A DNA stretch of 64,000 nucleotides, taken from contig JAPKHK010000015.1 of NCBI GenBank assembly GCA_026646885.1, forward strand, positions 1 through 64,000, read 5' to 3'. A program made the position numbers and the translations under genes. This stretch comes from Casimicrobiaceae bacterium (GTDB taxonomy: Bacteria; Pseudomonadota; Gammaproteobacteria; Burkholderiales; Casimicrobiaceae). The notes under the pieces were generated by a model. That model searched no databases and was not told where the DNA came from. It worked only from the letters and a program-made list of their open reading frames with translations. Of the stretch, positions 30,694 to 39,484 are shown piece after piece (position 1 is the first letter of the stretch; the number at the start of each line of letters is the position of its first letter).

Positions 30694-30815
30694 CATCCTC
30701 AGTGAACGCGACAAACGGCTTTCGCGACTTCAGCCAAACCAAAAGGGCGCCGCGCAAGGAAGGCGGGATGGGTGTGTGCCGTCCCGCGCTCTCCCGCGTT
30801 TTTTGATTCCGCCGC

Positions 30816-31802
30816 TTACAGCTTGGCGAGCGGAGTAATGGTGCCGCCAGTGGCCGTGGTATTGTCGCTCACGGTATTGTCGCCGGTCGATTGCAACACG
30901 GAGGTTTCCTCCTGGCGCAACCCGATGCCATTGTGCGTGATGATGTTGCCGCTTGCCACCAGTTTGGCGGCGAAGCCTCGGGCATTGAGCCCAGAGGTAG
31001 CGTTGCCGCTGATCAGGCTGCCGCTTACCGTCGCGATTGCCGGGGTGCTGCTACTCTGGACCCAAACGCCATTAAGATTACGGCTCGCCACGGAATCCTT
31101 GATATAGAGCTCAACCTGGCCGCCGGCTTGGGAAAACGCGTAGTAACCGACCTCGCTCTTGGACGCTTCGGAGCGGTTGACTTCGACTTTGGTCTTTATT
31201 CCGGAGCCGACGGCGAGGGCCGCCAGACCGCCGGCGATGAACCGGCTGCGTGAAACGAGCGCGTTTGCGCCATTCTCAAACGAGGCGCCAGTGAAATTGT
31301 CCTCCATCAGGGAATCGAGGAGTTGCACGTCGGCGGCGGTATGCACATAAAGCCCTCCGCCGGTCGAGAAATGTTTGATCGTGCAGTTCTGTACGATGAG
31401 GCTGTTGCCCGCACTCATCTCGACGGCAAAGCCGCCGGTGCCCATGCTGTTGATGGTAAGGCCCTTGAGTACGACATCGATGCCCGCGGTGGCAACGGTG
31501 ATGGCATTGGTGGAAAAGGCCGAGATGCCGGCATATACGCCCTCGGGTGCGATAATGGACACCGACTTATTGATGGTCACCGCCCCATAACCGCCGGATG
31601 ATAGAACGATGATCTCGCCGCCCGAGTCGGTGACCGTGAGTGCGGCCGTAAAGCCCCGGCAGGGCGCGGTGTTGGAGCAGTTCGATGCGGTGTTCGCATC
31701 GTTGCCGGAAGTGGAAACGAAAGTGCGCTGCGCCGCCTGAGCGGGCAGAGCAAGCGCGAGCGAGAGCAAACCGGCGGAAACGACAAAAGACCAACGCAAC
31801 AT
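30816..31802 (-). CDS. Secreted right-handed parallel beta-helix repeat protein
   Basis: A 328-residue exported protein. The signal peptide ends near ALPAQA. A Cys-containing N-terminal cap (NTASNCSNTAPCRGF) is followed by short, regular turns rich in Val, Ile, Asn and Gly (for example VVLKGLTINSMGTGGFAVEMSAGNS in segments, IVQNCTIKHF, VSGSLISGNATSGLNARG). This is the pattern of the pectate-lyase-like parallel beta-helix fold. No polysaccharide-lyase catalytic motif is identifiable. ATG 31802 is preferred over 31805 because AGGAGG is then about 5 bases away. A weaker sigma-54-like element lies 115 bases upstream. Confidence 0.8.
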   Translation of the reverse strand: MLRWSFVVSAGLLSLALALPAQAAQRTFVSTSGNDANTASNCSNTAPCRGFTAALTVTDSGGEIIVLSSGGYGAVTINKSVSIIAPEGVYAGISAFSTNAITVATAGIDVVLKGLTINSMGTGGFAVEMSAGNSLIVQNCTIKHFSTGGGLYVHTAADVQLLDSLMEDNFTGASFENGANALVSRSRFIAGGLAALAVGSGIKTKVEVNRSEASKSEVGYYAFSQAGGQVELYIKDSVASRNLNGVWVQSSSTPAIATVSGSLISGNATSGLNARGFAAKLVASGNIITHNGIGLRQEETSVLQSTGDNTVSDNTTATGGTITPLAKL

Positions 31803-31916
31803 CATGACCTCCTCATTGTTTGTGTCTTACGATGAAACCGCCCGTTGGCGCACTCCCCGTGCGGGTGGGGTGGTATCGGATAGCACCCTCAGGGTAGGGC
31901 CTCGACGGGGCTGGGG

Positions 31917-31932
31917 CGCCAAAGTAGTGCCA
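31917..31932 (-). promoter_or_regulatory. Possible sigma-54 promoter of the beta-helix gene
   Basis: The minus strand reads TGGCACTACTTTGGCG. It keeps TGGCAC at -24 and the essential GC at -12 with correct spacing, but differs at one -24 and two -12 positions. The predicted start is near 31906, giving a leader of about 100 bases. Confidence 0.4.
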
Positions 31933-32003
31933 GTCCGCTCATGACTTCTTGGGGCGCTCGGTCTAAGTCCTGCCGAGCCGCATCTTGTTGCCGGGGATTT
32001 GGG

Positions 32004-32038
32004 AAAAAAACCCGCGCGCACAGAGCTGCACGCGCGGG
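32004..32038 (-). terminator. Intrinsic terminator after the heme-copper-oxidase-like gene
   Basis: On the minus strand, the perfect 8-bp stem CCCGCGCG/CGCGCGGG with a 12-base loop is followed by T7. It begins 13 bases after the stop codon. Confidence 0.9.
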
Positions 32039-32050
32039 CGAGAGTAACGG

Positions 32051-32509
32051 TCAGTTGACCCGACCGTTGCGGAGGAGGTTGAAAACGAAGAGGCCAACAG
32101 CCAGGCCGGCTATGCCCGAACCGATGGCGAGCAAGGGCTCTCCGGCCGGCACGCCATACAGCTTTGCGCAGAGCCCGATCATCATTGCCGCCAGACCCGC
32201 GTGGTGCAAGATCACCTGTGTCCCGGCGAGCCGATTGGCGCCGATGTTGGGCAGAACGAGGTAGATCACGCCGATCAAACCCAAAGTTCCCCAGCCCAGC
32301 AGGTTGAGGTGCGCGTGGACCGAGCGCAGGGTGTGGTCTCCGCTGGCGCCCATCACGACCCCGAGGGCGACGCCAAGCACCAGATAGAGAGCGCTTGATC
32401 GCAGCAAGTTGAGGCCTCGCTGCTTGGCCGTGCGCTCTTCGGTTTGACTTCGAAATTCCCCATGCGCGACTGCGGTGGTGGGCGTAGACCAGACGGTATG
32501 CGTGTTCAT
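32051..32509 (-). CDS. Small heme-copper oxidase subunit I-like membrane protein
   Basis: A 152-residue protein with a hydrophilic N terminus (about 1-36) and four hydrophobic helices. The second helix contains HAHLNLLGWGTLGLIGVIY, and ILHHAG follows in the third. HAHxNL-GW is the kind of segment seen in CcoN-type subunit I. The protein has only about a third of a full subunit and no complete heme/copper ligand set, so it is not a working oxidase alone. Short proteins of this type exist in proteobacteria; their role is unknown. GGAG precedes the ATG and a strong terminator follows. Confidence 0.65.
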   Translation of the reverse strand: MNTHTVWSTPTTAVAHGEFRSQTEERTAKQRGLNLLRSSALYLVLGVALGVVMGASGDHTLRSVHAHLNLLGWGTLGLIGVIYLVLPNIGANRLAGTQVILHHAGLAAMMIGLCAKLYGVPAGEPLLAIGSGIAGLAVGLFVFNLLRNGRVN

Positions 32510-32674
32510 GATGTGATCTCCTGGTGGGTGAAATAGGTGGGCCTGGCAGCACAGGGACTGATCGAATCAGCGCGTGGGGAACGCCCATCGCAAGGACCTG
32601 GCGGAATCTTTCCGTGAAGAGGTGTTGGCCTTTGCCTACGCCAGGCGGCTGCGCAGTGGGTTTATGCAAATAGA

Positions 32675-33979
32675 TCATTGTCTTGCAGTGTCCGTCTTTG
32701 CCAACGCGGAAATCAGGCGTGGGAGCACGAAGCGCATGCTGGTACCCGAGCCTAGCCGGCTGTGGCAAGTGATGCTGCCCTGATGACGCCGCAGCGCTCG
32801 CTCGACGATGGCAAGACCCAGTCCCGTGCCTGGGGTGCAGCCCACGTTGCTGGCGCGGAAGAAGGTCTCGAAGATGCGCGGCAGATCGGACTCCGGGATG
32901 CCTATGCCTTGATCGGTGACCTCGAAGACCGTCACCTCGGGTTCGAATCTCACCCGCAAGCGCACTGTCGAGCCGGCCGGTGAATAGCGCACGGCGTTGG
33001 CCAGTAGATTGTCCAGAGTTAGCCGCAACAGCTTCTCGTCGATGTTTCGGCTTTGGTCGGTTTCGGGGTGGTCGAAATGAAGCATATGACTCTCGCCGCA
33101 GGCTTTCGCGCGTTCGGCCAGCAGGCCGCGACAGAAGGCGAGCACCGGAACGGGCCGGGGGTTGAATTCCAGGCGGCCGGCATCGGCTTTGCTCAGGGTC
33201 AGCACCTCGTCCAGCAATTGGGTCAGACGCCACACCGCGCCGTGGATGTCATCGAGCATCTCGCGACGCTCATCAATGGGCAGGCGGGTATCATAGTCGC
33301 GCAAGAGATCCGCGGCTGAAAGGATCATCGCCAGCGGGGTGCGGAATTCATGTGAAGCCATGGAGACGAAACGCAGTTTCATCTCGGTGAGTTCGCGCTC
33401 GCGCGCCAAGGTGCGGCGCGAATCCTCCTCCCGCTCATGCAGTTCGCGATGAGCCGCGCGCAGTTCGATGAGGCTATTTTCGAGGCGGCAATTGGTTTCC
33501 AGCAATTCCGTGGTGCGCCGCTGCACGCGCTGTTCCAGTGCCTCGTTGAGGTCGGCGAGCTGGTTTTCCAGAAAGCGGCGCGCCGTGGTGTCGCGGGATA
33601 CCACCACCAGCCGCAGCGGCGTTCCACATCCGCAGGTGATGATGTTCGATTGCGATTCGATGTAGCGCAACTCACCCCGCGCGTCGATGACGCGATATTC
33701 GGCACGACGCCCTTGCCCGTCGCGCATGACTTGCTGGAAAAGGTCTCGCAAGCGCTGCTGATCCTCGGAGTGAATCTGGGCGAACGAATCGCTGCCAGGT
33801 TCCGACGCCGCGTCTCCGAAAAGCGCCCTAAAGGACTGGTTGACATAGATGCGCCGGCCCACGGTATCGAGCACCGAAATCATGTCCTGGGTGCTGGAGG
33901 CAATGGCCTCGAAGCAGTGGCTCGCGGCTTGCGCGGGCTGGAGCGGACGATTGAGCACAAACGGCACAGCTTCGGACAT
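32675..33979 (-). CDS. Soluble PAS sensor histidine kinase
   Basis: A cytoplasmic kinase with one PAS domain (DMISVLDTVGRRIYVNQSF...) and a coiled coil (LNEALEQRVQRRTTELLETN). HisKA (FVSMASHEFRTPLAMILSA) and HATPase (LDNLLANAVRYSP, DQGIGIPESDLP, GTGLGLAIVERA) follow. The start is uncertain. ATG 33979 (434 residues) is chosen because a sigma-54 promoter match (34019-34034) would start transcription near 34008, downstream of the in-frame ATG at 34012 and TTG at 34066. None has a good ribosome site. It lies after the GlrR-like regulator and is the likely partner kinase. It lacks the membrane helices and HAMP domain of E. coli GlrK. Confidence 0.85.
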   Translation of the reverse strand: MSEAVPFVLNRPLQPAQAASHCFEAIASSTQDMISVLDTVGRRIYVNQSFRALFGDAASEPGSDSFAQIHSEDQQRLRDLFQQVMRDGQGRRAEYRVIDARGELRYIESQSNIITCGCGTPLRLVVVSRDTTARRFLENQLADLNEALEQRVQRRTTELLETNCRLENSLIELRAAHRELHEREEDSRRTLARERELTEMKLRFVSMASHEFRTPLAMILSAADLLRDYDTRLPIDERREMLDDIHGAVWRLTQLLDEVLTLSKADAGRLEFNPRPVPVLAFCRGLLAERAKACGESHMLHFDHPETDQSRNIDEKLLRLTLDNLLANAVRYSPAGSTVRLRVRFEPEVTVFEVTDQGIGIPESDLPRIFETFFRASNVGCTPGTGLGLAIVERALRRHQGSITCHSRLGSGTSMRFVLPRLISALAKTDTARQ

Positions 33980-34018
33980 GGCGGTTACGCAGAGGTCGTT
34001 GATCCTGACCATCTCCGT

Positions 34019-34034
34019 AGCAGATGCCGTGCCA
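34019..34034 (-). promoter_or_regulatory. Sigma-54 (-24/-12) promoter upstream of the PAS kinase
   Basis: The minus strand reads TGGCACGGCATCTGCT: a perfect TGGCACG at -24, exact spacing, and CTGCT at -12 (one mismatch to TTGCW). The -24 end overlaps the perfect 15-base dyad CCAGGC-TTG-GCCTGG. It lies between the sigma-54 activator gene and its kinase, so positive feedback is plausible. Confidence 0.65.
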
Positions 34035-34118
34035 GGCCAAGCCTGGAGGGGCTTGGTTAGGTCCAAGGGGGCTTGTCAGCCCGGTTTCTTAGGCGCGGGT
34101 GTCGCGAAAAACCAACGG

Positions 34119-35453
34119 CTAGGATTTGAAGAGCGCCGGTTCTATTTGATGGCGGTTGAGCAAGGTATAAAAGTCGCTGCGGTTTCGTTTCGCGATTCGG
34201 GCCGCCTGCGTGACGTTACCGGCGGTGATCTTCAAGAGTTGCAGCAGGTAATCGCGCTCGAAAGCGCGGCGGGCCTCATCGAAGGAACTCATGTCTTCGC
34301 TGGGCCGCGACAGTGCGCGCTCCACCAGAGTGAGCGGCACGATCGGCGTGGTCGCGAGCGCGACGCATTTTTCGATCACATTGAAGAGCTGACGCACGTT
34401 TCCAGGCCAGGTGGCGCGCACCAGCGCTTCCGCTGCGTCGCTGGCAAAGCCGTTGACGGTCTTGCGGTACTTCTGCGCGAGTGTTGCCAGAAAGTGCCCG
34501 GCGAGCAGCGGGATATCCTCGCGGCGTTCGGATAGCGGCGGCAGCTTGAGGTTCACCACGTTGACGCGGTAGTACAAATCCTCGCGAAAACGGCCGGCGG
34601 CGATTTCGGCATCGAGATCGCGGTGGGTGGCGGAAATCACCCTCACGTCCACGGCTAGCGTGCGGGCCGCGCCAACCGGGCGCACTTCTCGCTCTTGCAA
34701 GACGCGCAGGAGCTTCACTTGCAGCGGCAAGGGCATGTCGCCGATTTCATCCAGGAAGAGGGTGCCGCCCTGCGCCTCTTGAAACAAGCCGCGATGGTCG
34801 CGGACGGCGCCAGTGAAGCTGCCTTTGACATGACCGAAGAGCTCGCTTTCGAGCAGGTGCTCAGGGATGGCTCCACAGTTGACCGCGATGAACGGAGCTT
34901 CGCGCCGGCGGCTCCAGTCATGGATGGTTTGCGCGAGCAGTTCCTTGCCGCTGCCAGTATCGCCCAGGATCAGGATGGAGGCATCGGTATCGGCGACGAT
35001 GCGTGCCTCGTCGAGCACGGCCTGCATGACTTGGCTGCGCGTGATGATCGGCAGGTCGTCCTGGTCTCGGCTGGCGGCGGCAAAATGCCCGGCCAGTGCC
35101 TTGTCGATTTCCGCGAGCAGAGCCTTGGCTTCATAGGGCTTGGTGACAAAGCCGAACACTCCGCGCCTGGTCGCGTCCACCGCCTCGGGAATGGTGCCGT
35201 GCGCGGTGAGGATGATCACCGGCAACATCGGAAAGTTCCTGCGCACCGCGTCGAACAGCGCCAAGCCATCCATCCCGCCCATACGCAGATCGGTGAGCAG
35301 GAGATCGGGCTTTTCCGCGGCAAGCACCGCCAAGGCCTTTTCCCCGCTCTCGGCCGCAAGCACCTTGAAACCTTCCTCGCGCAGCAGGATGCCGAGGAGT
35401 TTGAGTAGCGTGGGATCGTCGTCAACCGTCAAGATGGTCGCGCGGTGAGGCAT
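34119..35453 (-). CDS. GlrR/QseF-like sigma-54-dependent response regulator
   Basis: A 444-residue NtrC-family activator. The receiver domain has phospho-acceptor Asp 55 in LLLTDLRMGGMDG. The AAA+ domain has Walker A GDTGSGKE at 164-171 and the sigma-54 contact loop GSFTGA at 211-216 (the usual form is GAFTGA). Walker B lies in GGTLFLDEIGDMP, and a Fis-type HTH is C-terminal (TAGNVTQAARIAKRNRSDFYTLLNRH). The C-terminal 50 residues strongly resemble E. coli GlrR (QseF). GGGAGGG precedes ATG 35453. It should activate -24/-12 promoters, three of which are nearby. Confidence 0.9.
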   Translation of the reverse strand: MPHRATILTVDDDPTLLKLLGILLREEGFKVLAAESGEKALAVLAAEKPDLLLTDLRMGGMDGLALFDAVRRNFPMLPVIILTAHGTIPEAVDATRRGVFGFVTKPYEAKALLAEIDKALAGHFAAASRDQDDLPIITRSQVMQAVLDEARIVADTDASILILGDTGSGKELLAQTIHDWSRRREAPFIAVNCGAIPEHLLESELFGHVKGSFTGAVRDHRGLFQEAQGGTLFLDEIGDMPLPLQVKLLRVLQEREVRPVGAARTLAVDVRVISATHRDLDAEIAAGRFREDLYYRVNVVNLKLPPLSERREDIPLLAGHFLATLAQKYRKTVNGFASDAAEALVRATWPGNVRQLFNVIEKCVALATTPIVPLTLVERALSRPSEDMSSFDEARRAFERDYLLQLLKITAGNVTQAARIAKRNRSDFYTLLNRHQIEPALFKS

Positions 35454-35509
35454 GTTTCCCTCCCTGAGGAACACGCGCATTGTACCGCGTTCAACCGGCA
35501 AGCTCGCCT

Positions 35510-36853
35510 TCACTTCCTGGGCGTGGCGAACGCGCGCGGATGCCAGCTCAAAGCGAAACCCTCCTCTTCCGGCGGACAGCGCCAGCGCTGAGCGATCGCG
35601 TGATTGGGAACGGCGGCGACTTCGCCATCACAACAGAGCACCGGCCAGCTCCCGCGGGCCCAAACGGGAACGCCTCCAGCGCGCAAGAGTTCGCGCACGC
35701 TGCGCCCGCGCCCGTCGGGTTGGAGCACAATACGTGCTCCAGGCGGGCAGGGAAGGACGCGATATCGTCCCTTGCCAAGCGTTTCCCGGCAAAGTCCGGT
35801 GCCTTGCGCGGGCTGGCAGCGCAGCGTGCCGTGCGGCAAGCACAGCTCCGCTTCGCCTTTCCATACGAGGTCGAAATCCTCAAGCGCAGGCAACACAAAG
35901 CGCAGACAGGTGGACTCGCGAACCAGGCGCGCCCCGGCGCAAGTCAGTTCCAGGCGAGCATCGGGCCGCTCGCTCTCGAGATTGCGCATCAGTGCGGCAA
36001 GCCGGGCCTCGCTGGGTGGCACTAACCCGGCCAGGTGGAAGTATTGGCGCAAGAGGTTTTTGGCGCGACCCGGGGGAAGGGCTCGCAACTGCGCGAGATC
36101 GAGACCGTCTTCGATACTGGCAGGCAGGCCGTCTAGGCACGCTAATTGCGCGAGGAGGTCGGCTGCCTCGGCGCAATGGCGGGCGCTGCGCACTAGCGTT
36201 TGCGGATAGCCCGGAAAGAACTCAGCCAAGCGTGGCGTGATCTCGTGGCGCAGCGCGTTGCGCCGCCAGCGCAGGTCGTCGTTGCTTTCGTCTTCGATCC
36301 AGACAAGTGCCCGCGATTGTGCCCAGGCGAGGAGGTCGGCGCGCGTGTAGCCCAACAGCGGTCGCCAGAAGCCGGGTCGCCCAGGCGACCATTCGGGCAT
36401 CGCGGCAAGCCCGGCGACGCCGGCGCCGCGCAGCAATTGCAGCAGCAGGGTTTCGGCCTGATCGTCGGCGTGATGCGCCAGCGCCACGATCTCCACGGGC
36501 AACTCCCGCAGGGCTCGGTGGCGAGCTTCGCGGGCCGCGGCTTCGAGGCTTTCCTGCGGGCGGCGTGGCACGTTCACGCGGGTGTACGAATAGGGCACCT
36601 GAAGTCGCGCGCACAATTCGGCACAGAAGTCGGTCCATGCCGTGGCGTGAGAGGAGAGTCCGTGATGGACGTGATGGGCGCTCAGTTCAAACGACGCAGC
36701 CTGGCGTGCCGCGTGCAGGGCATGCAGGAGAACGACCGAGTCGACCCCGCCGGACAATCCGAGCGCGATTGAGTCATGCGGCTGAAAGCGGCTCCGGATG
36801 ACGGCGACCAGCGCCGCAACCAAATCAGGAGGGCAGTTCCTTGAACTTGCCAT
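35510..36853 (-). CDS. tilS: tRNA(Ile)-lysidine synthase
   Basis: Modifies C34 of tRNA-Ile(CAU) to lysidine so that it decodes AUA. The 447-residue protein has the PP-loop ATP motif SGGVDSV near residue 34, then [20 protein letters not shown]. The TilS middle and C-terminal domains follow. It overlaps the end of accA by 29 bases and follows it in the same direction, the usual betaproteobacterial pair. Confidence 0.95.
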   Translation of the reverse strand: MASSRNCPPDLVAALVAVIRSRFQPHDSIALGLSGGVDSVVLLHALHAARQAASFELSAHHVHHGLSSHATAWTDFCAELCARLQVPYSYTRVNVPRRPQESLEAAAREARHRALRELPVEIVALAHHADDQAETLLLQLLRGAGVAGLAAMPEWSPGRPGFWRPLLGYTRADLLAWAQSRALVWIEDESNDDLRWRRNALRHEITPRLAEFFPGYPQTLVRSARHCAEAADLLAQLACLDGLPASIEDGLDLAQLRALPPGRAKNLLRQYFHLAGLVPPSEARLAALMRNLESERPDARLELTCAGARLVRESTCLRFVLPALEDFDLVWKGEAELCLPHGTLRCQPAQGTGLCRETLGKGRYRVLPCPPGARIVLQPDGRGRSVRELLRAGGVPVWARGSWPVLCCDGEVAAVPNHAIAQRWRCPPEEEGFALSWHPRAFATPRK

Positions 36854-37790
36854 AACCCAGGAGCCGCTCGGTGCGGGTGGCGAGCAGCGCGTCGAGCGGC
36901 CGCTCCTGGACTTGCCGCAGTGCCTCTTGCAGCGCCTTCTTCACGCTGCTCATGGTCGCCGAGGGGTCGCGATGGGCGCCGCCCAGCGGCTCGTTGACCA
37001 CCTTGTCCACCAGCCCCAAGGCTTTGAGGCGATGCGCCGTGATGCCCAAGGTTTCCGCGGCTTCGGGCGCTTGTTCGGCGGATTTCCACAGAATCGAGGC
37101 GCAGCCTTCGGGTGAAATCACGGAATAAGTGGCGTATTGCATCATGAGCAGTTGATCGCCCACGGCGATGGCGAGCGCGCCCCCTGAACCGCCTTCACCG
37201 ATGACCAAGCAGACGATCGGTACTTTGAGCCCGGCCATTTCATACAGGTTGCGGCCGATGGCTTCGGATTGCCCTCGTTCTTCCGCGCCAACCCCGGGGT
37301 AGGCGCCGGGGGTATCGACAAAAGTGATTAGTGGAAGGTTGAATTTCTCGGCCAGGCGCATCAGACGCAACGCTTTGCGATAACCTTCTGGCCGCGGCAT
37401 GCCGAAGTTGCGGAAAATCTTCTCGCGCGTGTCGCGCCCTTTCTGGTGACCGAGGACCACCACCGACTGGCCGTTGAAGCGCGCCAGCCCCCCTACGATG
37501 GCCGGGTCGTCACCAAAGCTGCGGTCGCCGTGCAGTTCGTGAAAGTCAGTGAAAAGGTTCTGGATGTAATCGAGGGCGTAGGGCCGCTGCGGGTGCCGCG
37601 CCACTTGGGCGATTTGCCAGGCACTGAGCTTCCCGTAGATCTCTTTGGTGAGCTGCTGGCTCTTTTTCTGCAGACGGCCGATCTCGTCGGAGATGTCGAC
37701 CGCGGAGTCTTCATGCACGAAGCGCAGTTCTTCGATTTTCGCCTGCAAGTCGGCGATGGGCTGCTCGAATTCCAGGAAGGTCTGTTTCAT
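36825..37790 (-). CDS. accA: Acetyl-CoA carboxylase carboxyltransferase subunit alpha
   Basis: The alpha half of the carboxyltransferase that, with AccD, moves CO2 from carboxybiotin to acetyl-CoA in fatty-acid synthesis. The 321-residue protein begins [19 protein letters not shown] and contains [28 protein letters not shown] and the oxyanion-type [15 protein letters not shown]. The start is fixed by the family N terminus. Confidence 0.97.
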   Translation of the reverse strand: MKQTFLEFEQPIADLQAKIEELRFVHEDSAVDISDEIGRLQKKSQQLTKEIYGKLSAWQIAQVARHPQRPYALDYIQNLFTDFHELHGDRSFGDDPAIVGGLARFNGQSVVVLGHQKGRDTREKIFRNFGMPRPEGYRKALRLMRLAEKFNLPLITFVDTPGAYPGVGAEERGQSEAIGRNLYEMAGLKVPIVCLVIGEGGSGGALAIAVGDQLLMMQYATYSVISPEGCASILWKSAEQAPEAAETLGITAHRLKALGLVDKVVNEPLGGAHRDPSATMSSVKKALQEALRQVQERPLDALLATRTERLLGYGKFKELPS

Positions 37791-37909
37791 AAACCACCTA
37801 TCCCCAAGGCGGGCGCCAATGATACTCCATTCCGGGGAAGGTGGCCAAACGGGGTTACTGGGGGGTATCCGCAAGTGCTTGATTCATCGATTTCGCGGAA
37901 ACGCCGCGC

Positions 37910-39484
37910 TCAGAAGGGTAGGCGCTCGATGGATAACTCCCGGCCGCCGGGCAAAACGAGCGTGCCGGTCTGGGGGTCGGTAAACCATAAGCTCACGCTG
38001 CCGACATTGGCGTTGACGAGCGTGGCGGGCCGGTAAGTACCAGTCAGCGTCTGGCCCTGGCCGTATTGTTGCCATTGGCCGGTATATCGCCCCGCGCTCT
38101 CTTGTGCGTTAGCGAGGTACCAGACTGCGCGACCGTCGGCTTCATACAGAAAGGCGCTGGCGACCAGTGTGCCGCCTTGTTGCTCCAAGTAGAAGCCGCG
38201 CCCGTTCTCACTGCTGTTCCACCACCAGCCAGTTTCGGGCGCGCTGCTCGGGCTGGGCGTGGTGTCCCACACCGCGCGCTCGATGGGCACCGTGCCGCCT
38301 GGCCATTGCAGCGTGCAATGGTCCTCAGTGTCGCAAGCGAGTGCGAGGTCTCCGACGCTGCCCTGCAGCGTTGCCGGCTGATAGTCCAAGGTGAGCACTT
38401 GGCCACCCGCGTAGGCGTCGAGACTGCCGCGGTAACTGCCATCGGCAAAGAATCGTCCGGCGGAAATGTGCCAAGTGGCATGTCCCGTGGCGTCGTAAAG
38501 ATAAGCAACCAGGAAAAGCACATTGCCGCTCACTTCCAGAGTAAAGCCGCGCCCACTCTCTTGCGGATTCCACCACCAGCCGCTTTTTGGAAAGGGTGCG
38601 CGAGTGCTGGCTTCGATGAAGGCGAACATGCTGTTGTAAGCGTTGGCATTGCCCGGCAAGCCGTGGTGCGTGCCGGTGGGATCGCGATAGAGATAGGCGC
38701 TCCCGCCATGGGTATTGATGAAGTCCTCGCCCTGCGGCATTTCCTCGCACATGCTCCAGCCGTGATCGTTGTCGCGATCGCCGCAGTACATCCAGGAACG
38801 AATGCCGCGCACCGCGCTGGGGTTGCTCTTGGCGGCTTCTACGGTGGGGAACATCAGCATGCCGGAGGTCATCGGGCTCACGGTGCTGCCGCTTGCGGCG
38901 ATCTGCCCTCGAAACAAGCGCAAATCGGCGACGTCACGCACGATTACCGCGAAGGAGGCCGCGCTGCCGACCGAAAAACCCTGGAGCCACGAATCGGCAT
39001 CGTCGAACGGGCAATGGGCCTTGATCATGCCCACGAGTTCCTTGATGCGTGAGTACAAGACCTCATCGCTCCAAACCGTAGGCGTGCCGGCACCCCAGGA
39101 AAGGCCAAGGAAAGCGTAGCCGCGGTCGGCAAATTGCGAATGCCAGTCGCTCCACTCGGCCTCGGCATAGCCACCCGTGCCATGCAGATTGACGATGACG
39201 ATCTTTTTGGCTGCGGTGTGGAAAGATGACGGCACCCACACCGCGTAATAGTGAGTCTCATCCACCGGGATGAGTTTGCCGCCAGCGGCGAGGAAAGACG
39301 AACGTTGCTGGGCGCTGAGTCGGCTGGGCCAGAAGACGCCGGGGGGATTGGGGTGGGTGGCCAAGAAGGCTTGGCAACTCGCATTGTCCGTTGCCGCCCC
39401 CGTGGCCCGACCCAAGGACGAGGCGAGCAGGCAAAGGAGCAGGCCGGCGCGCAGTAGAATAAACCAACTTTCGCTCGACTTCAT
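37910..39484 (-). CDS. Secreted alpha/beta-hydrolase with two C-terminal GWWW repeats
   Basis: A 524-residue exported protein. The signal peptide is about 1-30. An alpha/beta-hydrolase domain (about 40-295) shows LHGTGG (oxyanion region, 100-105) and a nucleophile elbow GFSVG with Ser 171. A candidate acidic residue lies in YCGDRDND (Asp 236-240) and a candidate His in GTHHGLPG (273-274). Two repeats follow, at 301-404 and 418-524, each starting (S/T)GWWWN..E.GRGF and ending in a PGG...IER motif. Such repeats recur in exported proteobacterial proteins and may be adhesion or substrate-binding modules; this is inference. Substrate unknown. Confidence 0.75.
   Translation of the reverse strand: MKSSESWFILLRAGLLLCLLASSLGRATGAATDNASCQAFLATHPNPPGVFWPSRLSAQQRSSFLAAGGKLIPVDETHYYAVWVPSSFHTAAKKIVIVNLHGTGGYAEAEWSDWHSQFADRGYAFLGLSWGAGTPTVWSDEVLYSRIKELVGMIKAHCPFDDADSWLQGFSVGSAASFAVIVRDVADLRLFRGQIAASGSTVSPMTSGMLMFPTVEAAKSNPSAVRGIRSWMYCGDRDNDHGWSMCEEMPQGEDFINTHGGSAYLYRDPTGTHHGLPGNANAYNSMFAFIEASTRAPFPKSGWWWNPQESGRGFTLEVSGNVLFLVAYLYDATGHATWHISAGRFFADGSYRGSLDAYAGGQVLTLDYQPATLQGSVGDLALACDTEDHCTLQWPGGTVPIERAVWDTTPSPSSAPETGWWWNSSENGRGFYLEQQGGTLVASAFLYEADGRAVWYLANAQESAGRYTGQWQQYGQGQTLTGTYRPATLVNANVGSVSLWFTDPQTGTLVLPGGRELSIERLPF

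Larger units (their letters stand above)
30457..30815. other. Regulatory region between the two secreted-protein genes
   Basis: This 359-base stretch contains no credible gene. It holds the sigma-54 promoter (30517-30532) and, about 150 bases further upstream, a 16-bp palindrome (30678-30693). Near its right end GCGGGA...TCCCGC dyads (about 30761-30798) lie just after the stop of the beta-helix gene. They may weakly terminate that transcript, though the T run is poor in that direction. Confidence 0.6.

Noticed and set aside
30590-30838. Plus-strand frame of 82 codons in the regulatory region
   Set aside because: It covers the upstream palindrome, has no ribosome site and no protein features, and overlaps the end of the beta-helix gene.
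32558-32570. FNR-like site CTGAT-N3-ATCAG upstream of the heme-copper-oxidase-like gene
   Set aside because: The FNR consensus needs TTGAT-N4-ATCAA. The spacing is one base short and both outer bases differ.
31827-33233. Long minus-strand frame of 468 codons
   Set aside because: It runs out of frame through the heme-copper-oxidase-like gene, a strong terminator and the kinase gene. Its composition is Arg/Pro-rich, as expected for a shadow frame.
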